From Methyloprofundus sedimenti (GTDB lineage Bacteria > Pseudomonadota > Gammaproteobacteria > Methylococcales > Methylomonadaceae), in the NCBI RefSeq assembly GCF_002072955.1, contig NZ_LPUF01000003.1, positions 62,001 to 126,000 of the forward strand: a DNA stretch of 64,000 bases, written 5' to 3'. Below the pieces are notes generated by a model, which was not told the DNA's origin, did no database searches, and saw only the letters and a program-made list of their open reading frames with translations. Position numbers and translations under genes: made by a program. Shown here piece by piece: positions 53,579 to 63,587 of the stretch (position 1 is its first letter; each line of letters opens with the position of its first letter).

Positions 53579-54430
53579 ATGGCTAAAGATATTAAGCATA
53601 TATACAGTTATTACTCGCCGAATGATTTGTATAGCAAGATCATTGATGGACTTGATAAGCTTGGCAAGGATTTGTCGAAAGTCACACTCGATGATCTTCA
53701 ACCCGTGGATGAGTTTCATATCCGTGGTGACGTCGCAACCAAAGAGCTTATTAAACTTGCTGAATTCACATCAGACATGCACATACTGGATGTGGGGTGC
53801 GGTATTGGTGGCTCTACACGTCGTTTATCTCATGCAACGAAATGCCGCGTAACAGGTATCGATTTGAGTAATGAATATATTGATGCCGCAAAGGAATTAA
53901 CGAAATTACTCAGTATGCAGGATCAGGTAACATTCCATGCCTGCAGTGCACTGGAATTACCCTTTGGGGACAGCTCTTTTGATGGTGTCTGGTCACTCCA
54001 GATGAATATGAATGTCGAAGATAAACTGACGTGGCTAAAGGAGACTTATCGTGTTCTCAAGCCCGGCGGACGTGCCGTTTTGTATGAGGTATGCGGTAAT
54101 ACAAACACACCACTGCACTTTCCAGTGCCGTGGGCGCAAGACAGCTCCATGAGTTTCCTGGTGCCGTTAGAATTATTCCGTCATTTGATAACATCAGTCG
54201 GTTATGATATCGAAGTATGGAATGACAAGACGGATCTCGCACAAAAAGCTTTTGCAAATGTGAAAGAACCAGAGGGAGAGCCAAATCTGCCTGTTTTGGG
54301 TGTCTATCTGCTAGTCGGCAACGACATTCAGACCAAGGCCTATAACCTGCATCGCAACCTTGATGAGGAGCGTGTTAGCCTGATCGAAATCGTTGCAATA
54401 AAACCAAATCTTAAGGAAGGTAGTCTTTAA
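53579..54430 (+). CDS. SAM-dependent methyltransferase (UbiE/sarcosine-type)
   Basis: 283 aa. SAM motif I MHILDVGCGIGGSTRRLSH, then VTGIDLSNEYIDAAKELTKL, ALELPFGDSSFDGVWSLQMN and LKPGGRAVLYEVCG. The fold matches UbiE or glycine-sarcosine type methyltransferases. Small-molecule target not known. Its first 17 codons and leader are duplicated at 50149-50223. Confidence 0.88.
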   Translation: MAKDIKHIYSYYSPNDLYSKIIDGLDKLGKDLSKVTLDDLQPVDEFHIRGDVATKELIKLAEFTSDMHILDVGCGIGGSTRRLSHATKCRVTGIDLSNEYIDAAKELTKLLSMQDQVTFHACSALELPFGDSSFDGVWSLQMNMNVEDKLTWLKETYRVLKPGGRAVLYEVCGNTNTPLHFPVPWAQDSSMSFLVPLELFRHLITSVGYDIEVWNDKTDLAQKAFANVKEPEGEPNLPVLGVYLLVGNDIQTKAYNLHRNLDEERVSLIEIVAIKPNLKEGSL

Positions 54431-54787
54431 CATACAGCTGCAGCGGATCAATTTTTGCTGCGTGTAAATTGTGAGATTGACAGGACCCAAGGATGACAGC
54501 AAATAAACGGAGAGCCCTGTGATGATTGGGGAAGGAAGGAAGGAAATAATTTAAGTTTACCCTGACCTTATTTATAGAGTTCAGGTGGAGTCGAGCTTCT
54601 CCGCTGTGGGACAAGTATCGACTCCTGAAATGGCCTTCGCTTAATGCGCTGCCTCATAAAGCACTTGAATTTGTTCATATCGACTTAACGCATCCGCTAG
54701 TGATGCTTTTGCCAATTGTAGTGGTCTAATAATCCTGTACTAAACGATAGGAGTTTATAATAACCCCTTAATCAAAGATGCAGACCA

Positions 54788-55090
54788 ATGAGTAAACGAA
54801 AAAGTTATACAACAGAATTTAAACATGAAGCGGCCAGTCTGGTATTAGATCAGGCATATTCCATAAATGATGCTTGCGAAGCTATGGGCGTTGGAACTAC
54901 AGCAATGCGCCGTTGGGTCACTCAATTAAAAGAAGAGCGTCATGGTGTTACGCCAAAAGGAAGCCGAGCGATTACTTCTGATCAGCAAAAGATTCAAGAT
55001 TTGGAAAGTCAGATAAAGAAACTAAAGAGGGAGAAAGAGATTTTAAAAAAGGCTTCAGCTCTCTTAATATCGGACGTGTATCAATTTTAA
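54788..55090 (+). CDS. IS3 orfA (copy B)
   Basis: 100-aa HTH protein with a C-terminal leucine-zipper-like helix (LESQIKKLKREKEILKKASA). The A-AAA-AAG heptamer at 55045-55051 in the orfA frame allows -1 slippage into the orfB frame, which is open from there (GFSSLNIGRVSIL), giving OrfAB transposase. Confidence 0.95.
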   Translation: MSKRKSYTTEFKHEAASLVLDQAYSINDACEAMGVGTTAMRRWVTQLKEERHGVTPKGSRAITSDQQKIQDLESQIKKLKREKEILKKASALLISDVYQF

Positions 55091-55929
55091 TGCTAATTGA
55101 TGAGTTAAGAGAGCAATACAAACAATGCGAATTATTGCAAACATTTGAGATGAGTCGTAGTAGTTACAACTACCACCGTAAGCATGCAAACAAGGTAGAT
55201 CCTGAGCGAGACAGGTTAAAATCCAAGGTTATTGCGTTACATGAAGCGAGCCGCAGTTCAGCGGGGAGTCGTACCCTTTCTGCTCAATTAAAACAGCAAG
55301 GTGAATCTGTTGGACGCTTCAAAACACGGAGTTTAATGCAAGAAGCGGAGCTGACAAGTAAACAGCCAGGCGCACATCGTTACAAGGTGGCTGAAAAGCC
55401 ATCAAACATAGCGGATAACCACTTAAACCGTGAATTTTCTACCGAACTGGCTAATCAAGTTTGGTGTGGTGATGTCACCTATATTTGGTCGGGTACAGGC
55501 TGGATATATTTAGCATTGGTGATTGATTTAAATGCGCGCCGTATCGTGGGGTGGGCTTGCTCAACTAGTCCTGACTCAGTATTGACTACACGAGCGTTAA
55601 AATTAGCTTATGCGGCTAGAGGAGAGCCCAAGAACTTGATGTTTCATTCTGATCAGGGGTGCCATTACACCAGTAAGGTATTCCAGCAGCAATTGTCGGA
55701 ATATGAGATCAAGCAAAGCATGAGTCGGCGTGGTAACTGTTGGGATAATGCACCGATGGAGCGTTGTTTTAGAAGCTTTAAATCTGAATGGATGCCTAAG
55801 ACTTTTTATTCATCTTATGAACAGGCAGAGAAAGATATTATGCAATACATCAAGTATTACAATAGTTTCCGTGTACATAGTTATAACAATTATTTAACCC
55901 CAATCCAAGCGGAGAAAGAAGCCGCTTAA
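55090..55929 (+). CDS. IS3 orfB, integrase-type transposase (copy B)
   Basis: 279 aa with an N-terminal HTH_21 segment (YKQCELLQTFEMSRSSYNYH) and a DDE core: VWCGDVTYIW, LNARRIVGWAC, FHSDQGCHYTS and the Glu in CWDNAPMERCFRSFKSE. The start ATG overlaps the orfA stop by one base. Intact. Confidence 0.95.
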   Translation: MLIDELREQYKQCELLQTFEMSRSSYNYHRKHANKVDPERDRLKSKVIALHEASRSSAGSRTLSAQLKQQGESVGRFKTRSLMQEAELTSKQPGAHRYKVAEKPSNIADNHLNREFSTELANQVWCGDVTYIWSGTGWIYLALVIDLNARRIVGWACSTSPDSVLTTRALKLAYAARGEPKNLMFHSDQGCHYTSKVFQQQLSEYEIKQSMSRRGNCWDNAPMERCFRSFKSEWMPKTFYSSYEQAEKDIMQYIKYYNSFRVHSYNNYLTPIQAEKEAA

Positions 55930-56380
55930 AAAACCGATCGTTATGTACGAATTTACTTGACCACTACAAATTCCAACTCACCATTTTTAAGTGCGGTACG
56001 TGCATTTTTCAATACACTACTAGCTCGATTACGTTTGACATCCAACACATTATTAGCAATGTCTTTTTGAATCTGACGAGCCTCAGTCACCATATCGATA
56101 ACAATTTCTGTCTCTGCACCGTTGTCCAGTGCCGTTCTCGCCTCCTGGACTTTAGCCAAAGTATTAACAATAGCGGCTCTCACTTCTGTATAGCTTGGAT
56201 TAGCAACCGCAAAAGCACTTGATGCTGTCACAGCAAAAATAACTGTAAATAGAATTTTATGGAATGTATTCATGGGATAAAACCTCTTAATAAGTAAAAA
56301 ATAGTCACTCTACCTAACGCGGTGTAAATGCCTTAACGATTCAGGTTCTTCGCTAGGTATGGTTAAAGTGTAACACATAT

Positions 56381-56396
56381 AGTTCTGATTAGAACT
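56381..56396. promoter_or_regulatory. MarR-type operator palindrome, site 1
   Basis: AGTTCT-GATT-AGAACT is a perfect palindrome around a 4-nt centre, in the 460-bp gap between the disrupted secreted-protein gene and marR. Related sites are at 56698 and 59180. The gap holds no ORF. Confidence 0.6.
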
Positions 56397-56697
56397 AATT
56401 TAGTACTAACACGGACAATTATTTGTAAGATGTTTATTTTTAAAACCTACTTAAAACGATAAAAAGCTAAAAAAGACTTATATATTATAGCCTTACTGTT
56501 TAACTATGATTTTATAGATCGTCCTTTTTGAACGCTTACATGTCCTCTCTCTATCGGCAATCGTTGCCGAAAAAAATAAAATGGCCGGTATCGTGCCGTT
56601 AATCAACGTAAATGAATACAATACTGAGCATTATTGGTATGGCTTGGCACAATAAACACTAAACTATTGAGGTTATAGCGGATTGAGGCTATTATTT

Positions 56698-56712
56698 AGT
56701 TCTAATTAAAAT
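56698..56712. promoter_or_regulatory. MarR-type operator, site 2 (half-degenerate)
   Basis: AGTTCTAATTAAAAT lies 22 bp before the marR ATG, so the regulator probably controls itself. The right half is degenerate (AAAAT instead of AGAACT). Confidence 0.5.
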
Positions 56713-56733
56713 CTTATTTATTGGAGTGCCTGC

Positions 56734-57201
56734 ATGACCGAACCTGTTATTTTTCCTACCGTGTTACGTGAATTATTACGCACACAACAGGCATTTTTAT
56801 CTTATGCAGCTTGCCATATTCATCAGCTTGATCTGACATTGCCGCAATACGACATTATCATTACCTTAGGCAACACCTCAGGTATGTCCTCAAAAAAATT
56901 GGGTGAGCAGACTCTGATTACCAAAGGAACGTTAACCGGCGTTGTCAGTCGATTGGAGGATAAAGGACTTGTACAGCGCACTGCCTCGAAGAAGGATGGC
57001 CGCAGTCAGATTATCCAGCTGACTCAAGCGGGTCAGGCTTTGTATGAAAGTACTTTTCCCAGGCATCTGCAACATATCACCCGCTTATTTGATAATTATG
57101 CGCCAGAAGAGATTGTAGCGCTGGAAGCAGACTTCGTACGCTTGTATCAGGCCATTATCACGGCACGCAATGAGATCAATAAAAGTTCAGATGAAGAATA
57201 A
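56734..57201 (+). CDS. MarR-family regulator of the efflux locus
   Basis: 155 aa. Winged HTH with LGEQTLITKGTLTGVVSRLE and GLVQRTASKKDGRSQIIQLT, flanked by dimerisation helices (FLSYAACHIHQLDLTLPQYD). GGAG lies 10 bp upstream of the ATG. A decayed paralogue is at 59211. It heads the efflux genes. Confidence 0.92.
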   Translation: MTEPVIFPTVLRELLRTQQAFLSYAACHIHQLDLTLPQYDIIITLGNTSGMSSKKLGEQTLITKGTLTGVVSRLEDKGLVQRTASKKDGRSQIIQLTQAGQALYESTFPRHLQHITRLFDNYAPEEIVALEADFVRLYQAIITARNEINKSSDEE

Positions 57202-57494
57202 TTCGCCCCGTGGCGAATCGAGTTTTGTGACATGGCGTTGCACAATTTAGACATGAGGCGCGCAGTGGCGCACCAATATTCATAATACTGATCAATAAAA
57301 ACCAGAGAACGGAATAATAACGGTAATAACCGGGCTTAAGGTAAAAACTATAGTTTAATAACAAAGAAGAATGGTAATGAACGATTTACAGCGGAAATTG
57401 AGTGATTGACTGAGCCCAGGATGACAACAAAATTATTGTCTGGTGACATTTCACAAACGTCTTTACTTCAACACATAATCGAAATTTGTAGAAA

Positions 57495-59045
57495 ATGTTT
57501 TCAACTTTAATGAAATTCCTGCGCTATTGGTGCCAACACCTGCCATCAAGGGGGTCATATTTTTCCCTGCTTATTAAATACTTGATGGCACCTGTCATAG
57601 TGACGTTAACAGCGTGCACGCCTCCCAATGTAGCTCTGATAGATGAACCGCAAGTGCCGACTGCCGTTTATTGGCATGATTACCAGGCCACAAACGGTAC
57701 GCAATATCCCCTCAAATCCAACCGTTTGCCGGCAGAAAGCCAAATCGATACCCAATCAACCTACGACCTGCCTGCTTTGGTTGATCTGGCCTTGCTCACT
57801 AACCCCGAAACAAGAGTTAGTTGGGAAGAGGCAAAAGCCGCTGCCGCTCGGCTGGAAATAAATCGTAGTCGCTGGTATCCGACTTTAACAGCCATGGCTT
57901 TCGGACAATATTTTAAATCCAGCTTCCCTATTCCCGAAGGCGTACTGGTTAGTCGTGGCTATGCTTCTGGTGCCAGTCTGGATTTGGCATGGACACTGTT
58001 CGATTTTGGTCGTCGAGAAGCGTTGGTCGACGCCGGTACGCAGCGCCTGAGTGCCGCCAATTTTGCCTTTACTCGCAAACACCAGGAAATTGCCTATCGG
58101 GTTGCTAGTAGTTTCTTTGCCTATCAGGCTGCTTTGGCTAAAGTAACGGCAGCGCAGCAGACCTTTGACGCTGCCAGCGTCAATGCTGCATCAATCCAGG
58201 CGAAGCTCACCAGAGGGTTCGCGACGCGCCCTGGTTTGTTATTAGCGATTCAGGAGCAGGCAAAAGCCAACTATGATTTGCAAGATGCTCGCGGTTCAGT
58301 CACTCAGACGCTGGCTGATCTGACTTCGAATTTAGGCATTTCGCCTTCTTATTCATTGTATCTAATAGACTTGAGTAAGCTACCGCTACCGATAGGGCTG
58401 GAGCCATCGGTTGAAAAAATTGTTGACCAGGCCTTAGAGCAACGTCCCGATCTGATGGCGCGTCTTTCGGAGTTGCGGGCACGAGAAGCGGAAGTAAAAA
58501 AAGCGAGAGCCGAATTCTGGCCTAAGCTATCTCTAACAGGCAGTCTAGGGAATCAATACTGAGGAGATATTCATACAACGCCGTCCAGCAATGAAAATTA
58601 TTCGTCCAATAATCTTGTCGGCACAATAATGCTGAATGTGGAATGGACCTTGTTCGATGGCTTTGAACGCAGTAACGCTGTGCATGAGGCCGAAGCCCGG
58701 GAAGCATCTTCCCATGCCCAAGTTGAAGTCTTGCGTCTGGAAATTATACGCGATATCTGGAAAGCGTATGCCGATACCAAAACCGCGTTGGAGAAACGTG
58801 AATTTGCCTTGGCTTTATTGAGAGCGGCCGAAGAATCTTATGTCGCCACACAAGAATCATATCTCCACGGATTTTCCACAGTGATAGAACTCCTCTCCGC
58901 GCAAAAGGATTTGGCTCGTGCCAGATTTACCGAAATCGACAGTCGCGCCACCTTATTACAATCTGCAGCAACGCTGGTTTACACGTCTGGCGGGCAGATA
59001 GGACAAGAGACAGACAATCAAGCATTTGGTCGCACTGCACGATAG
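57495..59045 (+). pseudogene. TolC/NodT-type outer-membrane factor with in-frame TGA
   Basis: Lipoprotein start (VIVTLTACTPPN), then the first outer-membrane-factor repeat (ALLTNPETRVSWEEAKAAAA), LAWTLFDFGRREALVDAGTQ and LEQRPDLMARLSELRAREAE. After LSLTGSLGNQY comes TGA at 58560-58562, and the same frame continues GDIHTTPSSNENYSNN and LNVEWTLFDGFERSNAVHEA to 59045. Without the stop the protein would be about 516 aa, the normal length. One base change explains it. Confidence 0.88.
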
Positions 59046-59179
59046 TGAGCAAAAGACACACTGCACAGAGATATGTCTAATCAGTCGTAGTGACAAAGTA
59101 CGTTGCGCAAAAGAGCATACTGCCAAAACTCAGCGTTAGGTTTTTCTTGAGCGTACAAACACTTACTGCTATTATAAAA

Positions 59180-59191
59180 TTCTAATTAGAA
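59180..59191. promoter_or_regulatory. MarR-type operator, site 3
   Basis: TTCTAATTAGAA is a perfect 12-bp palindrome 19 bp before the decayed marR, the same motif as sites 1 and 2. It could still bind the surviving MarR and control the downstream ytcA-hlyD-fusc genes. Confidence 0.6.
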
Positions 59192-59210
59192 CGATTTTCT
59201 TTTTTAACTT

Positions 59211-59432
59211 ATGTCCTCTGCCTCCACTTTTCCAATCGTATTTCGTCAGTTATTAAAGATCCATCAGGCGTTTTTGTCTTACGCCGCTAACACGTCCATA
59301 AGTTTAGCCTGACCCTGCCCTACTTCCGAAAAGTTGGCGACACTTGAAGCGAACCTGGTGAGATTGTATGAAGAAATACGCGCTGCTCATGGAGGAGACA
59401 GCGAAGTAATGGTTGACGAATTTGAGGAATAG
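59211..59432 (+). pseudogene. Decayed second MarR gene
   Basis: The start MSSASTFPIVFRQLLKIHQA then FLSYAANTS matches the surviving MarR (FPTVLRELLRTQQAFLSYAA), and the end LATLEANLVRLYEEIRAAHG matches IVALEADFVRLYQAIITA. The middle, with the DNA-binding domain, is deleted and a frameshift with TGA is present. The rest of 59046-59567 holds nothing else. Confidence 0.8.
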
Positions 59433-59567
59433 AAGCAATTCGTTCTCGCTGTAAAGCCAATGCGCTAGGTGAGGAAAAAACCTGCCTTGTACATTATCAG
59501 AGGTTCCGATAAATCGAATGCTTTTTTTCCATTTTTTGATTATTTTGTTTTCGTGTAGGTACGCATT

Positions 59568-59837
59568 ATGATGCTGAAGTCAGAAATGATGAAAATGGCG
59601 ATGCCGGTTATTTTTACGTTTTTTTTGACCGCTTGCGATCCGGTACTGAGTCTTGAGGGTTCGTTCTGGCCAGCCTGGATCGTTTGTATTCTAGCTGGAC
59701 TCGCAGTCAGTATGGTGCTGATGTGGCAATTAGTGCGATACCGGTTAGCGCCCTATATGGGGTCGCCACTGTTGATTGCTCCAAGTTTATGGGCGTTATG
59801 CACATTTGTCATCTGGTTGTTATTTTACTCAACGTAA
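59568..59837 (+). CDS. ytcA: YtcA-family small lipoprotein/membrane protein
   Basis: 89 aa with lipobox FFLTACDP, two membrane helices (WIVCILAGLAVSMVLMWQLV and LWALCTFVIWLLFY) and the YtcA sequence SLEGSFWPAW. In E. coli a YtcA-like gene sits before mdtNOP efflux genes, the same layout as here. Function unknown. Confidence 0.82.
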   Translation: MMLKSEMMKMAMPVIFTFFLTACDPVLSLEGSFWPAWIVCILAGLAVSMVLMWQLVRYRLAPYMGSPLLIAPSLWALCTFVIWLLFYST

Positions 59838-59855
59838 ACACAGGTACCGTCCACC

Positions 59856-61043
59856 ATGGGAAACAGTCAAATAAGTGCTCACGCTAACAAGCTAAATCAG
59901 CGCATCCTATTAGGGCGTATCATTGGTACTTTAATCGTGTTGGGCGCATTAGCAACGGGCGCTCTGGTCTGGCGTATCAACTATCAAAACCCTCGCACCA
60001 ACGACGCCATGGTGCGAGCCAACATTGTCGGCAGCGCTCCCGAGGTGAGTGGCCGTATTGTGGAGTTTCATGTCGAAGACAATCAGTACGTTAAAAAAGG
60101 TGATCTGCTGTATGTAATCGACCCTCGTCCTTATCAGGCCAGACTGGCCAAGGCCAAGGCTGAATTATTATTGACGGAAAAAGAGGTGGATTCGCGCCGT
60201 GCCTCCAGCGGCTCTGCGGAAATAGCCATCGAACGACTACAGCATCAGCGTGCTGCCGCTAGCGCCGAAGTCAGCAGAATTGAGGCTGAGGACGAGTATC
60301 TGCATAACTATTTGGAGCGCATTGAACCATTGGTTGCAAAGGAGTACGTCACCTCGGATCAGTTCAAGCAGGCTCGATCTCGCTATGATGCATCACGCGC
60401 AGCATTATCAGATGCACGAGCCAAGGAACTCTCAGCTCGTAGTGCAATTGAAGAAGCCAAACGCAATAGTAGCCGAGCCATATCGCTGATTGCCCAGGTC
60501 GGCGACATCAATGCTCGTATCGAAGCCGCCAAAGCGATGGTTACCGCAGCTGAACTCGATGTGGAATACTGTTTTGTGCGGGCACCTTTTGATGCCTATG
60601 TCACCAACCTGAACACCCGCGAAGGCGAATATGCTAAAGCAGGCACCCAACTGTTTGCCTTGGTCGATAACCGTCACTGGTATGCTATCGCTAACTTCAA
60701 GGAAACTTATTTACAATCCATACATCCGGGGCAGGAAGCAGAGGTATTTCTGGTGGGTTACCCCGGAAAACGTTATCGGGGTGTAGTGACGGGGATTGGC
60801 TGGGCCAACTCACCCGACAATATAAAGCAACAGGGCGTATTGCCAGAAGTTCAGCGCACCCTGAACTGGGTGATTCTGGCATCTCGCTTCCCTGTACGAA
60901 TTGAGATTTCGGAACGCGATTCCCAATATCCTCTGCGCATGGGTATGACCGCCTTTGTCACCGTCCTGAATAAGCCTGCCGATATTTCGGAAATTTTACC
61001 AGCCGATAAAAAAGAATCCGCAAAACCCCAGATTACACAATGA
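59856..61043 (+). CDS. HlyD-family membrane fusion protein (MdtN/EmrA type)
   Basis: 395 aa. One N-terminal membrane helix (LIVLGALATGALVWRI), biotinyl-lipoyl halves (GSAPEVSGRIVEFHVEDNQY and VRAPFDAYVTNLNTREGEYA), a long coiled coil between them (residues about 95-210), and a beta-barrel domain (YAIANFKETYLQSIHPGQEA). It links inner- and outer-membrane parts. It overlaps the FUSC gene by 4 bp. Confidence 0.92.
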   Translation: MGNSQISAHANKLNQRILLGRIIGTLIVLGALATGALVWRINYQNPRTNDAMVRANIVGSAPEVSGRIVEFHVEDNQYVKKGDLLYVIDPRPYQARLAKAKAELLLTEKEVDSRRASSGSAEIAIERLQHQRAAASAEVSRIEAEDEYLHNYLERIEPLVAKEYVTSDQFKQARSRYDASRAALSDARAKELSARSAIEEAKRNSSRAISLIAQVGDINARIEAAKAMVTAAELDVEYCFVRAPFDAYVTNLNTREGEYAKAGTQLFALVDNRHWYAIANFKETYLQSIHPGQEAEVFLVGYPGKRYRGVVTGIGWANSPDNIKQQGVLPEVQRTLNWVILASRFPVRIEISERDSQYPLRMGMTAFVTVLNKPADISEILPADKKESAKPQITQ

Positions 61044-63328
61044 ATATTAGCGACGGTGAGCCAAATTCTGCGCCACACAAAAGCCGCAGTAAATTCTGGT
61101 TTGGAACCAGCCTGGCACAATTTCTGAAAGCTGAGCTTACAGATTTTCCGGGACGCCGTATTGCTGCAACACGTTTGTTCGTGGTATCACTGATCATTGC
61201 GTTAGTTAGCCAGACGCTGCACATTCCACCTCTAGGGGCGATTGCATTACTGATCTGTTTAAGTTATGACGCGTATGCTAATGTTGGTCAATCCTTGGCA
61301 TTCGGACTGCGTCAGCTTGGCTATCTCATTGTTACCACCCTGGTATCAGTGTTTACGCTCATGTTTGCCGGCAATAATGCCTGGTTGATGCTAACACTTT
61401 CTTTCATCATATTGACTATCGCCCTATTTCACGCTCGTTTGATCGCCTGGCCTACCGGCATTGCGCTGTGGTATTCGGTGGCAGTCCTTTATACTCCAAG
61501 TATGCCTGATGAAAATATCTACCTTGCCTTGTGGAATATCCCGATTATTGGCGTACTGGCGCTGGGGTCATGGACAATGGTACATCTGATCATCAAACCA
61601 CAAGATCCCAGGAAACAGCTAAAAGCAAGTATCGCGGCAGAACTGGCAGCAGTGGAACATATTTTTAGTACGCGTTTGGCCGACAGCGGCATCCATAGCC
61701 ATAGGCCTGTAGTGTTGTCGAAGCATTCCGATGCCGGCAGCTTCGGCAAAATACTGGCGTTACTGTCAAACGCTGAATTGATATATCCCGCCATGCGCAA
61801 TCAGCATGATACTTATTTAGCCTTGCTGCTGGAAATTGATGGCTTGCGCCAACTTGCTATCTGGTTGAACCAGGTTCTGGCAACAGAGTATCGGGCCCAA
61901 CCGATGAATTCAGAAAAAATAAATGTCTACCTGGCTTTGCAAGATGCCTGTGCGACGCTGCAGCAAGGTGTGGAAGAATCGTGTGATGTTTCTGAGCAGA
62001 TATCCCTGTTGCTGACTGAAGATGTGCTGTACAGCTATTCTCAGCAAAGCAATCCATCGGTCTTAACAGCGCTGTGGAGCGCCCTGCAACGCATTGCCGG
62101 ATTGATGCATCAGCTACATCAGCCAGCGACTAAACAGCAAAATATCAGCATAGATTCAGAAACTGATAGCAGCGTAGCTGAAAACTGGTTTCCGGCTTGG
62201 TTTGGCTATGAATTTTGGGCAACGCACGCCGACAGTCTACAATTCGGGATTAAATTTTCTCTTGGTGCCATACTCTGCATGCTGATTGTTCAGGGCCTAG
62301 ACTGGCCAGATATTAATACAGCGATACCCACCTGCTTAGTTGCAGCGCAAACCAGTCTTGGTGCCGACTATCGCTTATCGATATTACGCTTGTCCGGCGC
62401 AACGCTGGGTGGGGTTTGCGCATATTTTTATGTGATGGTATTCCAACCCCAGCTAGATACTATCGTCGGTTTTGCATTCGCAACAGCTCCATTTTGGGCC
62501 ATTGCGGCATGGATTACCGCCGGTAGTGAACGCATAGCCTATATGGGCAGACAACTCGGTTTTTCATTCGCACTGTTTGTATTGCATGATTTCGGTGCAG
62601 TCACTGATCTCTATTTGTCGCGAGACCGGGTTATTGGGATTCTGCTCGGTCTGATCGTGATGGCGGTACTCGACTATGCGCTGTGGCCACGGCGTTCGGT
62701 AGTGCTTGCTCGACATCACAGTGTGTCAGCATTGCGCTCACTGGCCAAGTTCACTACCCGTCTACCTGACTTGAGTTATATGCTGAACTACATACTACCA
62801 TTGCGTTTGTCGGCGGAAAAGGACCTGGCTGCCGGACACGATCTGTTAGCTCACGCAGTACTGGAACCGGATGCTCGATTAATTGCCAAGGTTCACGAAA
62901 GAACAGCGCTTAGAACGGTTATCAGAGACACCAGCAGCTTGTCTGCTTTGTTACAGGTCAGGAAGCGCTATCGATTGTTAAGCGGCCAGCAATTCAGCAG
63001 TTTTCCTGATGAACTGCAGCAACATAGCCATGCTTTCGACACGTCGCTAGCAACTGCTTTAGAGTATGCTGCACTGACCCTGGAAGGCGAGCAACAAAAG
63101 ACCTGGAATCAGCCTGCTGACATTCACGCCCGCCTGAAACAAAGCTACATCGAACACCATCGTATTGCAAACTTGCCAGCCGATTTGGCCAAGGAATGGG
63201 AAATAAGATTTATGTTGGACCAACAAATCATGGATCTGGTAGAAAACATTCAAAAAAATGCCCAGGATCTAAATCCTGTCTCTGCCGGAAATGGCAGAAG
63301 TCAGAAGTCAGTAAACAGCATAGAGTAA
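61040..63328 (+). CDS. FUSC-family inner-membrane transporter (MdtO-like)
   Basis: 762 aa in two halves, each with about six helices, separated by a cytoplasmic domain: FPGRRIAATRLFVVSLIIAL opens the first and LQFGIKFSLGAILCMLIVQG the second, with LRLSGATLGGVCAYFYVMVF and QLGFSFALFVLHDF. The family exports aromatic acids, puromycin-like compounds or osmolytes. Final gene of the efflux set. Confidence 0.9.
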   Translation: MNISDGEPNSAPHKSRSKFWFGTSLAQFLKAELTDFPGRRIAATRLFVVSLIIALVSQTLHIPPLGAIALLICLSYDAYANVGQSLAFGLRQLGYLIVTTLVSVFTLMFAGNNAWLMLTLSFIILTIALFHARLIAWPTGIALWYSVAVLYTPSMPDENIYLALWNIPIIGVLALGSWTMVHLIIKPQDPRKQLKASIAAELAAVEHIFSTRLADSGIHSHRPVVLSKHSDAGSFGKILALLSNAELIYPAMRNQHDTYLALLLEIDGLRQLAIWLNQVLATEYRAQPMNSEKINVYLALQDACATLQQGVEESCDVSEQISLLLTEDVLYSYSQQSNPSVLTALWSALQRIAGLMHQLHQPATKQQNISIDSETDSSVAENWFPAWFGYEFWATHADSLQFGIKFSLGAILCMLIVQGLDWPDINTAIPTCLVAAQTSLGADYRLSILRLSGATLGGVCAYFYVMVFQPQLDTIVGFAFATAPFWAIAAWITAGSERIAYMGRQLGFSFALFVLHDFGAVTDLYLSRDRVIGILLGLIVMAVLDYALWPRRSVVLARHHSVSALRSLAKFTTRLPDLSYMLNYILPLRLSAEKDLAAGHDLLAHAVLEPDARLIAKVHERTALRTVIRDTSSLSALLQVRKRYRLLSGQQFSSFPDELQQHSHAFDTSLATALEYAALTLEGEQQKTWNQPADIHARLKQSYIEHHRIANLPADLAKEWEIRFMLDQQIMDLVENIQKNAQDLNPVSAGNGRSQKSVNSIE

Positions 63329-63587
63329 TGGATTCAATTTTTTTCTGCTGAAGCGCAGGCCTGAAGCCAGCAAGGTCGCCCATCAAGCTTTGTACTCAGT
63401 TGCGGCCGTCCTGCAGCCTCAAGAGTTAACACGCACGTTGATGGACAAATGAAATCTACAGCCAATATTAACGGTTTACGTAATATTAGTTGGCCTGACT
63501 AAAAATCAAACTGGCGGGTCGAGTAGATGGGTTCTCCCGATAAGCTAGCCTATGCTTCGATAATACTTTTATTTAAACCTCGCTGCA

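Larger units (their letters stand above)
54717..55968 (+). mobile_element. IS3-family element, copy B (intact)
   Basis: 1252 bp, ends TGTAGTGGTCTAATAA and TTACTTGACCACTACA. A 3-bp direct repeat AAT flanks it (54714-54716, 55969-55971), confirmed by the rejoined host gene. OrfA and orfB are complete with the slippery A6G at 55045-55051. Confidence 0.96.
54641..56273 (-). pseudogene. Small secreted helical protein gene interrupted by IS3 copy B
   Basis: The N-terminal part (55969-56273) has a signal peptide (ILFTVIFAVTASSAFA) and helical sequence (YTEVRAAIVNTLAKVQEART ... KNARTALKNGELE). The frame then enters IS3. Removing 54717-55968 and one copy of AAT rejoins it to 54641-54713: ELAKASLADALSRYEQIQVL then YEAAH-stop. 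The restored protein is 125 aa, periplasmic and helical, perhaps coiled. Family unknown. Confidence 0.88.

Noticed and set aside
59131-59140. CAGCGTTAGGT as an integron core site
   Set aside because: Fits GTTRRRY by chance; no complementary left core or stem arms and no cassette layout.
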